Assembly: GCF_026891975.1 (NCBI RefSeq)
Contig: NZ_JAPTGB010000007.1
Span: 1-64,000, forward strand
Length of the DNA stretch: 64,000 bases
Direction: 5' to 3'
Origin: Methanocorpusculum petauri
GTDB taxonomy: Archaea > Halobacteriota > Methanomicrobia > Methanomicrobiales > Methanocorpusculaceae
Positions 26,173 to 35,032 of the stretch are shown here, piece after piece; the stretch's first letter is position 1; every line of letters starts with the position of its first letter. Both the position numbers and the translations under genes were made by a program. The notes beneath the pieces are model-generated. The model ran no database searches. It had not been told where the DNA came from and was given only the letters and a program-made list of their open reading frames with translations.

Positions 26173-26814
26173 ATGAGCATCTGCGGGGTTGATGAGGCAG
26201 GCAAAGGTTCAGTTCTCGGGCCGATGGTGACAGCCGGGGTGCTGGTTGCAGACGCAGCAGAGCTGGAAGGGCTTGGTCTCCGTGATTCAAAACAGCTGAC
26301 ACCGCACCGGCGCGAGGAACTGTACGGGGAGATCACACACCGGTGGAAAACCGCAGCGGTGATACGAACCCCGGCAGAGATAGATTCCCGGACGGGGACA
26401 ATGAATGCATTTACCGCGTCCTGTCACGCCGCAGTGATCCGATCCCTTACGCCCGACATAGCATATGTGGATGCATGCGATGTGAACGCCGCACGGTTCG
26501 GATCCAATGTGCGTGAACTAGCCGGCCTGCCGAAGCTGCAGATCATTTCCGAACATAAGGCGGACGATACATTTCTGATTGTGGGGGCAGCCAGCATCGT
26601 GGCAAAAGTTACCCGCGACCGGCTGGTTGATGAACTCTCCAAAGAGTTTGGAAACCTCGGCAGCGGGTATCCGTCCGATCCGGCAACGATCCGGTTTCTG
26701 GAAAAATATATCCGTGAACACGGGTATCCCCCTTCCTGTGCCCGCCGGACATGGAAAACGGTGGACGAGATCATTGCCCGTGTTTCTCAGCAGAGTCTCA
26801 CGGATTTTTTCTGA
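26173..26814 (+). CDS. rnhB: Ribonuclease HII
   Basis: Removes ribonucleotides and RNA primers from RNA:DNA hybrids. The 213-residue product shows the type-2 RNase H signature CGVDEAGKGSVLGPM (DE of the catalytic site at residues 7-8), the third acidic residue in YVDACD, and the C-terminal SGYPSDPAT segment. Length is normal for archaeal RNase HII. The ATG at 26173 gives the usual MSICGVDEAGKG start; an in-frame GTG at 26155 is an alternative. No strong ribosome binding site is seen. Divergent from trkA. Confidence 0.95.
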   Translation: MSICGVDEAGKGSVLGPMVTAGVLVADAAELEGLGLRDSKQLTPHRREELYGEITHRWKTAAVIRTPAEIDSRTGTMNAFTASCHAAVIRSLTPDIAYVDACDVNAARFGSNVRELAGLPKLQIISEHKADDTFLIVGAASIVAKVTRDRLVDELSKEFGNLGSGYPSDPATIRFLEKYIREHGYPPSCARRTWKTVDEIIARVSQQSLTDFF

Positions 26815-26952
26815 CCTGCGTTGCCGGATTTTTTTGCGGACACAGGAAAAAATACTCCTGAAAGACCAAGAAAATCTTTCCCCTGCACCGTTGTCCCTGC
26901 TTATCCTCTACGATCAACTTCTTAGCCTTTCACCGCAGAACAATACAGAACA

Positions 26953-28269
26953 ATGGAGTTCGGATGGATAGTCCCGGTGATCATCTGTGTACTTGTGTAC
27001 GCGGGTGTGTGCTGGGCAATTAAAAAACACAACTTCCATCCCGAGATCTTTGCATTTATGGGACCATGTCTGATGATCCGGACGTCCCGGACCGGTATCT
27101 TTGATATACTGGCACGTTTCCGCAGAACATTTCTGGTGTACGGGACACTGGGGGTTGTGGTCGTTGCGGTCTGCGGCATTCTGATGACGGCGATGATCAT
27201 TCTCACTGCATACCTGACGATGCTTATCCAGCCCGATCCGTCGCCGATCATTCAGCCCCAGAATTTACTTCTGATTCCGGGCGTGAATGACTTCGTCCCT
27301 TCCACCTTCGCAGTGTGGTTTGCCTTGGTGTTCGCGGTGATCATTCATGAATTCGGGCACGGCCTTCTTTCCCGGGTGGAAAATATCCGCGTGAAGTACA
27401 CCGGAATCCTTGCACTGGTGATTCCAATCGGCGCGTTCGTCGAACCGGACGAAGAGGAGATAGAAAAATCCCCGCTTGCAACAAAGCTCCGCATGTTTGC
27501 TGCAGGCATCACCAACAATATGGTGGTGGGAGCAGTGTGCATCGTGATTCTTTCGCTGCTTCTGGGCATGGTTGTGCCCGGAACTGCACCGTTTGTACAG
27601 GGTATTTATGAAAACTACCCGGCAGACCTTGCAGGCATGCAGCCCGGAACGGTGATTCTTGCAATCGACGGCATACCTGTTGCAAATACAACGGATGTCT
27701 CCGCAATTCTTGCAGGAACCACGCCGGATCAGATGGTTCAGGTACTTGGCGAGTACAAAGGGGATCAGCAGATGTACGATATCACGCTCACTTCAGTCCC
27801 CGCTGAAATCGGTAACGCAACATCGGGATTCATGGGAGTTGTGTACGGACAACCGCAGGCTATCGTGGATACCCTGCATGCATGGACGCACCCGGCAACG
27901 CCCGGAGAAGCGCTGGTGTCTGCACTGAACTTCCTTGTGCTGCCGTTCTCGTCCATCACCGGCAGCAGTTCCTTTGCCATGCTGGTAACGGACACGCCGG
28001 ACCCGGCATATCTGTCTGCACCATTTGAAGGGTTCTGGGAAGTTGTCCATGTACTCTACTGGTGCGCCTGGGTAAACATCCTCTTAGGTACATTTAATGC
28101 ACTGCCGCTCGGTCCGCTGGACGGCGGCCAGATGCTGCGTGAGGGAGTGAAAAGCTTCCTTGCCAAACGCGGCAAAGAACAGTATGCCCTGCCTCTGTGC
28201 AGCATGATCACGAATCTGCTGATTGTCGTGATCATCATTCCGATTATCATGCCGTACTTTTTCCGCTGA
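26953..28269 (+). CDS. Site-2 protease family metalloprotease with PDZ domain
   Basis: A 438-residue polytopic membrane protease (M50). Zinc ligands HEFGH are at residues 132-136 inside a membrane helix; the third ligand lies in NALPLGPLDGGQ near the C-terminus. A PDZ-like domain (about 200-265, GMQPGTVILAIDGIPVANTTD) is inserted between the two. Such enzymes cut transmembrane substrates to release regulators or degrade membrane segments. Neither a partner anti-sigma-like substrate nor other protease is next to it; the neighbours are RNase HII and a DMT transporter, each with its own promoter. A T-rich segment 2-3 nucleotides after its stop and the inverted repeat at 28284-28308 may end its transcript. 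Confidence 0.88.
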   Translation: MEFGWIVPVIICVLVYAGVCWAIKKHNFHPEIFAFMGPCLMIRTSRTGIFDILARFRRTFLVYGTLGVVVVAVCGILMTAMIILTAYLTMLIQPDPSPIIQPQNLLLIPGVNDFVPSTFAVWFALVFAVIIHEFGHGLLSRVENIRVKYTGILALVIPIGAFVEPDEEEIEKSPLATKLRMFAAGITNNMVVGAVCIVILSLLLGMVVPGTAPFVQGIYENYPADLAGMQPGTVILAIDGIPVANTTDVSAILAGTTPDQMVQVLGEYKGDQQMYDITLTSVPAEIGNATSGFMGVVYGQPQAIVDTLHAWTHPATPGEALVSALNFLVLPFSSITGSSSFAMLVTDTPDPAYLSAPFEGFWEVVHVLYWCAWVNILLGTFNALPLGPLDGGQMLREGVKSFLAKRGKEQYALPLCSMITNLLIVVIIIPIIMPYFFR

Positions 28270-28283
28270 GTGAAAGAAGAGTG

Positions 28284-28308
28284 CTTATGAGGATAAAAAC
28301 CTCATAAG
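28284..28308. promoter_or_regulatory. Perfect 9-bp dyad ahead of the DMT transporter
   Basis: CTTATGAGG and CCTCATAAG flank a seven-base A-rich spacer, ending 10 bp before the transporter ATG and 15 bp after the protease stop. It could be the protease terminator (T-rich bases follow), or an operator or leader hairpin for the transporter; the sequence cannot separate these. Confidence 0.5.
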
Positions 28309-28318
28309 AGTATATTTT

Positions 28319-29254
28319 ATGAACGGCCGCTGGCTTCTGTTTCCCCTGCTGGTTTTTCTTGGAGGTTGCTGCTACGGTCCGTCATCTCCGACGATTAAGA
28401 TAGCCTATGAAGCAGGCTTTTCGGCAAACGATGTGGTGATGAGTCAGTACTTTTACGGCTGGCTGATTCTGCTGGTTCTTGTCGGAGCAGGATTTCTCCA
28501 TGGATTTCTGCACCGGCCGGCATCCGCCTCACCGTGGACGATGAAGCGGGTACTGCAGCTGTTTGCAACCGGGGCCGCGATTGCACTGGTGAGCGTCTGT
28601 TACTGTTTTTCTCTGCAAAGTGTTCCGGCATCGGTCTCGGTTATTCTGCTGTTCCAGTTTACCTGGATAGGTGTTATCATTGAGGCTCTGGTGGAGCGAA
28701 GGATACCGTCACGGCGCACGATGACAGCTGTTGTGATTCTGATTACAGGAACGGTTCTTGCTGCCGGTCTTGTCGGCAGCAGTGTTCAACTGACCGCAGA
28801 GGGAGTTGCATTCGGTATGCTGTCGGCGTTGTTCTATGCACTCTACATGTTTCTGCTCGGCCGCACGGAACCTGAGATGCACCCGCTGACCCGGAGCTTT
28901 GTGATCATGTCCTGCTCGCTTGCCCTGCTGGTTTGCATCATGTCTCCTGCATATATTGTGAGCGGCACAGCGTTCTCCGGCATCTGGGTTTATGGTGTTA
29001 TTCTGGGTCTGTTCGGCTGTGCTCTTCCGATGTTTCTGTTTTCGATTGGAACACCGCGTATTTCAACCGGAGCTGCAACAATTCTCAGTTCGTCGGAACT
29101 TCCTGCCTCGATTATCTGTGCGGTGATCATTCTTTCCGAAGCGGTGTCCTGGATACAGTGGATTGGTATTGCTCTGATCTTCTTTGGTATCGCCTATCCA
29201 TATCTTGGAACCGGGGATACGGCCGGCAGGACAGCTGTGATGTCGGGAAAGTAG
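28319..29254 (+). CDS. EamA/DMT-family transporter
   Basis: A 311-residue protein with ten predicted membrane helices in two homologous halves, as in the drug/metabolite transporter (EamA) family. Typical segments are the PSSPTIKIAYEAGFSANDVV first loop, the helix-4 region SVPASVSVILLFQFTWIGVIIEALVERR, and its counterpart ISTGAATILSSSELPASIICAVIILSE in the second half. Exports or imports an undefined metabolite. The start at 28319 lies directly after an A/T-rich TATATTTT stretch, so initiation may be nearly leaderless. The gene is monocistronic. Confidence 0.85.
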   Translation: MNGRWLLFPLLVFLGGCCYGPSSPTIKIAYEAGFSANDVVMSQYFYGWLILLVLVGAGFLHGFLHRPASASPWTMKRVLQLFATGAAIALVSVCYCFSLQSVPASVSVILLFQFTWIGVIIEALVERRIPSRRTMTAVVILITGTVLAAGLVGSSVQLTAEGVAFGMLSALFYALYMFLLGRTEPEMHPLTRSFVIMSCSLALLVCIMSPAYIVSGTAFSGIWVYGVILGLFGCALPMFLFSIGTPRISTGAATILSSSELPASIICAVIILSEAVSWIQWIGIALIFFGIAYPYLGTGDTAGRTAVMSGK

Positions 29255-29357
29255 TTCACGGTTATTGTTTTTTCTGGGAAAAAATCAGTTCAATACCTTC
29301 GGTATATCCCCGCCCGCCGAAATATAATAATCCGCCCGCATCCAATATACCTGTAAC

Positions 29358-29972
29358 ATGAAGCGGATTGCGGTACTTGCTTCGGGGCGCGGCTCAAACT
29401 TTCAGGCGATACTTGATGCCCTTGCCCGCGGAGAGATTAACGGAGCGTGTGTTGCTCTTATTACGGACAACGAGGACGCTTATGCAATTGAGAGGGCAAA
29501 AGCTGCAGGTGTTCCGGCGGTAGTGGTCAACTTCCGGAATTATCCGACCAAAGCGGCCTTTGAAGCAGACCTGCTTGCGGCAATGCATGCAGCAGATGCA
29601 GATCTGTTTGTCTGTGCCGGATATATGCGCATTATCGGATCAGAAATTATCCGGGCGTTTGCCGGAAAGATGATCAACATCCACCCGGCACTGCTTCCGG
29701 CATTCCCCGGTCTGCATGGTCAGCGTCAGGCGCTGGAGTATGGAGTCAAGATTGCAGGATGCACCGTACATTTCGTGGACGAGGGACTGGACTCAGGGCC
29801 GATCATTGTGCAGAAGGCTGTCCCGGTTCTGGACGATGACGATGAGGAGGCACTTGACGAACGGATACTTGCACAGGAACACATTGCATTCCCCGAAGCT
29901 GTTGCACTGTTCTGTGCCGATCGGCTGGTAGTGTCCGGTCGGCATGTAAAGATTCTGCCGGAGACACCGTAA
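29358..29972 (+). CDS. purN: Phosphoribosylglycinamide formyltransferase (PurN)
   Basis: Folate-dependent GAR transformylase, step three of purine synthesis. The 204-residue product begins MKRIAVLASGRGSNFQAI (phosphoribosyl-binding) and carries the catalytic block MINIHPALLPAFPG with Asn, His and, later, Asp in VDEGLDSGPI. Using a formyl-folate donor, as opposed to the formate-dependent PurT, is a choice some methanogens share. A TATA-like AATATAAT lies about 35 bp upstream of the ATG. The RNase P protein gene follows after four bases, so the pair is an operon. Confidence 0.95.
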   Translation: MKRIAVLASGRGSNFQAILDALARGEINGACVALITDNEDAYAIERAKAAGVPAVVVNFRNYPTKAAFEADLLAAMHAADADLFVCAGYMRIIGSEIIRAFAGKMINIHPALLPAFPGLHGQRQALEYGVKIAGCTVHFVDEGLDSGPIIVQKAVPVLDDDDEEALDERILAQEHIAFPEAVALFCADRLVVSGRHVKILPETP

Positions 29973-29976
29973 GTAC

Positions 29977-30279
29977 ATGGCACAGCACAGAAAAGGTCCG
30001 ACCGCAAAAGAGATCGCTCTTGAGCGAATTGAGATTCTCTTCGATCAGGCGTACCGGAACCGGGCGGATCCCGTTCTTGCCAACCGATATGTGGCACTCG
30101 CCCGTGAGATTGCGATGCGCAGGCGCCTGCGGATGCCAAGAGTGTACAGCCGATCCTTCTGTCCGGTTTGCCACGCCTACTTTGTTCCGGGGGAAAATGT
30201 GCGCGTCCGCATTCAGCATGGAAAGATCATCGCCACCTGCAAAGCCTGCGGTGCGGTGATCCGGTATCCTCTTCGCTGA
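29977..30279 (+). CDS. rnp4: RNase P protein component 4 (Rpp21/Rpr2)
   Basis: A 100-residue zinc-ribbon protein of archaeal RNase P, which trims the 5' ends of tRNA precursors. It shows the helical N-terminus (AKEIALERIEILFDQAYRN), the first Cys pair in FCPVCHAYF and the second in ATCKACGAVIR. Length is typical. It follows purN with a four-base gap and is likely co-transcribed. Confidence 0.93.
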   Translation: MAQHRKGPTAKEIALERIEILFDQAYRNRADPVLANRYVALAREIAMRRRLRMPRVYSRSFCPVCHAYFVPGENVRVRIQHGKIIATCKACGAVIRYPLR

Positions 30280-30315
30280 TTTTTTTGTCCGTCGATCTTT
30301 TACCAAGATGGCGGG

Positions 30316-30696
30316 TTATTCATCTTTTGGAATCATTCTCAGAAGAATGTTGATTGTTTTCTGCTGTTCTGCAAGCAAGCTACGCAGCTCGCGTAGTTCT
30401 GTTGCATTCTCCCGTTTGATCTCGGTCAAACGATCATTGAATCCTGTTCGGATTTCGGTAAGACTCTGATTGATGCAGTCAATATTTTGATCCAGATTTC
30501 CCAGTCTGGCGAGATATTCATGATCCGTGGTGATCTTTCCATCGACAGAAACCCAGTATTTTACCGCCTGTACGATGACAGCAGTTCTGTCCCGTCCTTC
30601 TTTTTCTTTGAGTTCGTCAAGCTGCCGGAGCAAATCAACGGGAAGTCGAACACTAACCAATTCTACTTTGGCAGGGGATTTTCCGTTTCTCACCAT
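30316..30696 (-). CDS. Ribbon-helix-helix regulator with coiled-coil tail, copy 1
   Basis: A 126-residue protein. Residues about 10-55 form a ribbon-helix-helix: the strand VELVSVRLPVDLLRQL followed by two helices including GRDRTAVIVQAVKYWV. The rest (about 75-120) is a helical, heptad-like region likely to form a dimerising coiled coil. It should bind operator DNA as dimer pairs. The ATG at 30696 is chosen because a TATATA box lies about 45-55 bp upstream of it, over a longer in-frame ATG at 30747 which overlaps that box. It is divergent from the first triple-Cache lipoprotein gene; two dyads lie between them. A related protein is at 43524-43955. Confidence 0.8.
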   Translation of the reverse strand: MVRNGKSPAKVELVSVRLPVDLLRQLDELKEKEGRDRTAVIVQAVKYWVSVDGKITTDHEYLARLGNLDQNIDCINQSLTEIRTGFNDRLTEIKRENATELRELRSLLAEQQKTINILLRMIPKDE

Positions 30697-30762
30697 ATTA
30701 TTGTACTTTGCTGTATGACGTAGATTAGGTTTGGTAAAACGAAACATATATAGGTGATTGTA

Positions 30763-30806
30763 TGAGATAATTTACATATATCTCAAAGATTACCAAAGAA
30801 TCTTTG
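30763..30806. promoter_or_regulatory. Two dyads between the RHH regulator and the Cache operon
   Basis: TGAGATA (30763-30769) and TATCTCA (30779-30785) form one perfect dyad with a nine-base spacer. CAAAGATT (30784-30791) and AATCTTTG (30799-30806) form a second with a seven-base spacer. They overlap by two bases and lie between two divergent promoters, a natural place for autoregulation by the neighbouring ribbon-helix-helix protein. Confidence 0.55.
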
Positions 30807-30911
30807 GGATGGCGTTCTGACAAAAAACAGGTATAAATGCCATCCGTTTCCCGTCTGGTATGTGTACAAATTGACAGGGGACCAATATTATCAGAAAGAT
30901 GTGTAAAGAAA

Positions 30912-32615
30912 ATGACATTTCCCAAAGCAGTCACCATTATCATTATTGTCGTTTTGTTTTTGCTGGTGTCCGGATGTGTCCAGAGTCAACAACAGGAGGA
31001 AGTGCCTTATCTGTTCCCCATATCAGATGCATCACCCGAGGTAGTAACTGCTCTGGATCATTTTTCTGCAGATCTTGTTGCGCAGGCCAATGCAATTGAC
31101 CTGGATCTTTCCAATGCTGCCACCGCCCTCAGTGGTGTGCCGGGTTACGAAGAATCTAAAATTGCCGGAGTTCTTTGGGATCTGTACAACATGTATCCTC
31201 TTTCGGTTGGCGTTACCCGCGTCGGACCGGATGGAAGAGAGTACAAAACAGTACCGGCCTTTATCTTCACAGATATAACTGCGAGCCCTGAGTTCTGGGA
31301 ATTTAATGAGACTGCATTTGCCGAAAACAATGAAACCCTTTTACTGGGCCCGATGTATTCCAAGCAAAACGGTGAAGTTCTGCACATTCGGCACCCGGTG
31401 TATGATTCTGACGGTGAGTATGACGGATATGTAGGCATTTCATTCATCTATTCCTACATGATCAATCGTTCAGAAGCGTATTTCATGCAAACCAATACCA
31501 CACATTATTTCCCGGCTCTCTATGATTCTCAGGGTGAAGTTGTTTATCATCCGGATACAGGACTCATTGGGGAAAATGTAATGGAGCTTTCAGAAGAATC
31601 GCAATCCATCCTGAAACATACCGAAGCAATTTTTATGCAGCCGGAAGGAATGATGAAGTACCTGTACTATCCGTTCGGTTCGGAGATACTGATTGAACAT
31701 ACCGCCGTCTGGAAGACGATTGATGTTTACGGCAGGGAATTCAGGCCGAATATTGTCAAGTATGAGTTTGATATTTCGGATCACAATGCAGTATTCCGGA
31801 TGAATCCTGATGATTTGTCAGCCATTGTTGGAAGTATGTTCAGTTTTGCAAAAAGAGAGGGGACAAAAGGAACGCTCTCTGCTATCAACGATCCAAATGG
31901 CATCTTTTCCGCGATGACAAACATCACACTCTTTGCCTATGATATCAACGGAACGCTTCTCGCTCATTCATCAACCCCGGAGTTGATTGGCCAGAATCGT
32001 ATGAATGCACGGGGCAGTTACGGACTCCGGTATATCGGTATGATGAGTGACAGGTGTACCCAGGGAGGAGGGTTTGTGCACTATCACATGCCGGTGAGCG
32101 ATACAAATGACAATCTTTCGGTACTGATGCTTGCCTATGTCCTCCCGGTGGATGAAAACTGGTTTGTTGGTGCATCATTCCCGATGAAGCTCGTAATTCC
32201 CGATATTGAGAAGCGTGACAAACTCACTGAAGATGTGGTGGCTGCCCAGAAGTTTATTTATGAGCATGGAAAAGATGCCGCACTCGCGGAGTTCATGGAT
32301 CATGATGGAACTCTTCAGCTGAATAAAACCTATATTCTGGCCCTTGACTACAATGGCACGGTTCTTTCCGCCCCGATACGAACAAATCTCGCAGGAACAA
32401 ATGCACTCGGATTTACCAGTCCGCACGGGGAGTCCAGCATGCGGGAACTGCTCATCCTTGCCAGACAGGGAGGAGGATACCTGTTGCTGGAAACGGAAAA
32501 TCCTGACGGAACCTATGAGATGCATCTCCTGTATGTGGAACCTGTTGATAATACCTGGTGCATTGCAAGCTGGGTATCACTGGATTCTTTTGAAGAAACA
32601 AGAGTTGAAGTTTAG
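30912..32615 (+). CDS. Triple-Cache sensor lipoprotein, copy 1
   Basis: A 567-residue exported protein. The signal ends with lipobox VSGC, so it should be anchored at the outer face of the membrane. Three Cache-like regions follow. The first (about 30-270) includes GPMYSKQNGEVLHIRHPVYD and DGYVGISF. The second (about 300-430) and third (about 435-560) resemble single-Cache units, each with a QGGG(F/Y) motif (CTQGGGFVHYH and ARQGGGYLLLE) and a closing pattern VLPVDENWFVGAS or VEPVDNTWCIASW. Cache domains bind small ligands outside the cell. There is no membrane helix or kinase/receptor domain after them, so this is a free-standing sensor or solute-binding protein. The ATG at 30912 starts the signal. 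It abuts a paralog. Confidence 0.82.
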   Translation: MTFPKAVTIIIIVVLFLLVSGCVQSQQQEEVPYLFPISDASPEVVTALDHFSADLVAQANAIDLDLSNAATALSGVPGYEESKIAGVLWDLYNMYPLSVGVTRVGPDGREYKTVPAFIFTDITASPEFWEFNETAFAENNETLLLGPMYSKQNGEVLHIRHPVYDSDGEYDGYVGISFIYSYMINRSEAYFMQTNTTHYFPALYDSQGEVVYHPDTGLIGENVMELSEESQSILKHTEAIFMQPEGMMKYLYYPFGSEILIEHTAVWKTIDVYGREFRPNIVKYEFDISDHNAVFRMNPDDLSAIVGSMFSFAKREGTKGTLSAINDPNGIFSAMTNITLFAYDINGTLLAHSSTPELIGQNRMNARGSYGLRYIGMMSDRCTQGGGFVHYHMPVSDTNDNLSVLMLAYVLPVDENWFVGASFPMKLVIPDIEKRDKLTEDVVAAQKFIYEHGKDAALAEFMDHDGTLQLNKTYILALDYNGTVLSAPIRTNLAGTNALGFTSPHGESSMRELLILARQGGGYLLLETENPDGTYEMHLLYVEPVDNTWCIASWVSLDSFEETRVEV

Positions 32616-34388
32616 ATGAACATACTACGAAAATTTTGTTCTGCGGTCTCTTCCTCGGCGAACGAGAGGAAGAAGGCTCATGCAGTGATTCGGTACTTGT
32701 CCGCAATACTGGCGGTTCTGCTGTTTTGTATCCTCTGTTCCGGATGTATCCTCCAACCGGATTCTGATCTTCACGTTCCGGAGTATTCTCCCCTATCCGA
32801 CGCACCGCCGGAAGTGCTTGCCACACTTGACAATATCTCCCGGACGATCCTCGATCAGTATAACGCCGTAGATGCGGATCTTGCCGATGTGGCACTGCAA
32901 CTTTCCGGCGTCCCGAAAGATGACGTAGAGGAACTGCACGGCATTCTTCTGGATATGTACAGCAAATATCCGATCAGTTACGGTGTCTGCCGTATCGGGC
33001 CGGATGGGGAGGAGTACTCTTCAATACCGTACTTCAGCCTGAGTGGTTTTGCCGATGACAGTGAGTTCTGGAACTTCGACGAAGAATCGTTCGCCACAGA
33101 CAATGAAACAATCATGCTGCAGCCGGTACATTCTGCCACCTATGGCGTTCTTCTGCATTTCCGCCACCCGGTCTACACTCCCGACGGTAAATATGACGGA
33201 TACGTGGGAATCTCCTTCCGGCCGCTCTGGCTGTATGACCAGCCTGCACATTTCCTGATGCATGCCAATAACTCCAGCTGGTACCCTGCACTTTTCGGGC
33301 ATTACGGACTGATTCTGTATCAGCCGAATACCGAGGTTATCGGAGTTAACCTGTTGGACCTGACCAGTCAGGAAGGATCTGATATTTCCAAGGAAATGGC
33401 GGACATTATCCAGAAACCATCCGGTATGCTGCAATATCTGAACTACCCGTTAAGCTATCACTGGACTGAGAACCATACCGTCGCCTGGCAGGAAGTTTCT
33501 ATTGGCGGAAAAAAGGTACGTGCAGCACTCATCAGCTATGAAGCCAGTCCGTTACCAGAAGATCCCGACAATAAAACCGGACTTCAGAGCAGTGATCTCT
33601 CGTCTCTGGTATCCCAGATCTATCAGTATGCACATGCAAACAGCATGGATCAAACGATCGCCACCCTCAATGATCCGGACGGACGGTTTGCGATTGATAC
33701 CAATATCACGCTGTTTGCCTATGACCAGAACGGGACGGTTCTTGCCAACTCTAAAAGTACCAACAGTATCGGGAGAAACATGCTGAATGTACAGGGCGGG
33801 TATGGACTGAGATATGTAAGTATGATGATTGACCGATCGAAACAGGGCGGCGGGTTTGTACACCACTATGCCGTAGTCGGGGATCCCGACAGCGGTACGG
33901 CGATGTTTACACTCTCCTATCTTCTTCCGGCAGATGGTGAGAACTCGTGGTTTGTCGGTGCTTCTTATCCCATGGAACTCGTCCATCCGGACGTTGCAAT
34001 CCGCTACCAGCTGGAAGACGAAGTTGTTGCATTCCACCAGTACATTCAGGAGCAGGGAAAGGAGGCTGTCCTTACATCATTGCAGGATCCTGAGATTACT
34101 TCCCAGATGACGAACTCGACACTCTTCGCACTGGATTATGAGGGCAATATTCTTGCATCACCGGCAAATGTAACGTGGGTGGGCAGGAATGTTTTCGGAT
34201 TCACCGATTTACATGGAACATCCAGCATGCGGGAGATGATCATTCTCGCCAAACAGGGTGGCGGCTACATGTTGATTGAAATCGAAAACGAGGATGAAAC
34301 TCATACCATGAATCTTGCCTATGTCGAGCCCATTGACGATACCTGGTGCATTGCGAGTGTGAAACAGATTGATGGAGATGAGAAATAA
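32616..34388 (+). CDS. Triple-Cache sensor lipoprotein, copy 2
   Basis: A 590-residue paralog of the preceding protein. The N-terminus is longer (about 25 residues, basic) before a hydrophobic core and lipobox-like CSGC. The same three-part organisation appears: HFRHPVYTPDGKYDGYVGISF in the first unit, DRSKQGGGFVHHY in the second and AKQGGGYMLIEIE in the third, ending in VEPIDDTWCIAS. The ATG follows the stop of copy 1 without any gap, and the stop overlaps the ATG of the pilin-like gene by one base, so the three are one transcription unit. No signalling domain or partner kinase lies near. Confidence 0.82.
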   Translation: MNILRKFCSAVSSSANERKKAHAVIRYLSAILAVLLFCILCSGCILQPDSDLHVPEYSPLSDAPPEVLATLDNISRTILDQYNAVDADLADVALQLSGVPKDDVEELHGILLDMYSKYPISYGVCRIGPDGEEYSSIPYFSLSGFADDSEFWNFDEESFATDNETIMLQPVHSATYGVLLHFRHPVYTPDGKYDGYVGISFRPLWLYDQPAHFLMHANNSSWYPALFGHYGLILYQPNTEVIGVNLLDLTSQEGSDISKEMADIIQKPSGMLQYLNYPLSYHWTENHTVAWQEVSIGGKKVRAALISYEASPLPEDPDNKTGLQSSDLSSLVSQIYQYAHANSMDQTIATLNDPDGRFAIDTNITLFAYDQNGTVLANSKSTNSIGRNMLNVQGGYGLRYVSMMIDRSKQGGGFVHHYAVVGDPDSGTAMFTLSYLLPADGENSWFVGASYPMELVHPDVAIRYQLEDEVVAFHQYIQEQGKEAVLTSLQDPEITSQMTNSTLFALDYEGNILASPANVTWVGRNVFGFTDLHGTSSMREMIILAKQGGGYMLIEIENEDETHTMNLAYVEPIDDTWCIASVKQIDGDEK

Positions 34389-34822
34389 TGCCGTATATAT
34401 TGTATGAAAAATATTTGTTGACGAATAATTCCCGGCCGGTTTCCTTCTCTCCGGTCATATGCGTAATCTTAGTGTTCGGTATTGTTGCAGCGCTCGTTGT
34501 ATCAGGATTTTTTGTGATGGGACAGATCGCCAATGCTTCCATGGATGGAACCGATCTCATTGTACAGCTTTCCGGTAACGATATTTCAGTGACCATTCTT
34601 GGGGGAAAAGACGCAACAACGATCAGTTCCCTCTGTGTCTATATTGAAGGCACCCCGGAGAATGATCGAAACGGGATTGTCAGGAATCCACCGGTTGGAA
34701 AACCCATTATCTATAAAGATCTTGCCCGCGGAAGGACAGGATCTGCATTTGTCATTTCAGAAGCGACCTTCTCTGACGGCACAAAGAAAATCGTGGATTA
34801 TTCCCGCGTGCAGTTTGCATAA
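34388..34822 (+). CDS. Archaeal type IV pilin-like protein
   Basis: A 144-residue protein with a short basic N-terminus and a hydrophobic helix RPVSFSPVICVILVFGIVAA (about residues 16-35), the layout of archaeal pilin N-termini (SPVI...VILM) processed by prepilin peptidase. The remaining 100 residues are beta-rich, with VTILGGKDATTISSLCVYI and a Gly/Pro-rich middle, similar to archaellin-like or pilin-like head domains. It overlaps the Cache copy 2 stop by one base. It could be a minor pilin, or an anchored sensor partner. No prepilin peptidase or pilus ATPase is in the window. Confidence 0.65.
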   Translation: MPYILYEKYLLTNNSRPVSFSPVICVILVFGIVAALVVSGFFVMGQIANASMDGTDLIVQLSGNDISVTILGGKDATTISSLCVYIEGTPENDRNGIVRNPPVGKPIIYKDLARGRTGSAFVISEATFSDGTKKIVDYSRVQFA

Positions 34823-34845
34823 ATTATTTTTTTACTGATGAGGAC

Positions 34846-35010
34846 TTACGCGGTGCAGCCGGTGATGACGATTTCCCTGTTCGGTGTTGCAAAGATTACT
34901 GCGTAAGCCCTCTTGAAATTTTGATCTGTGGTCACATTCCGATACTGCATAATTGTTTTTCCCTCATTTATTTGTACTGATACCCCTACGTTAAATTTAT
35001 CTGCGAACAC
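34846..35010 (-). pseudogene. C-terminal remnant of an unidentified gene
   Basis: An open frame of 54 codons plus stop on the minus strand (using GTG at 35010; an in-frame stop is at 35023-35025) reads like the end of a beta-rich protein: DKFNVGVSVQINEGKTIMQY and, near the stop, AYAVIFATPNREIVITGC. Composition and strand pattern look coded, unlike other small frames around it. No ATG or ribosome binding site exists, and the frame ends beside the start of Cache copy 3 on the opposite strand, so only the tail of the gene seems to remain. The family was not recognised. Confidence 0.45.
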
Positions 35011-35032
35011 GTGAATGTAATATCATTTGATA

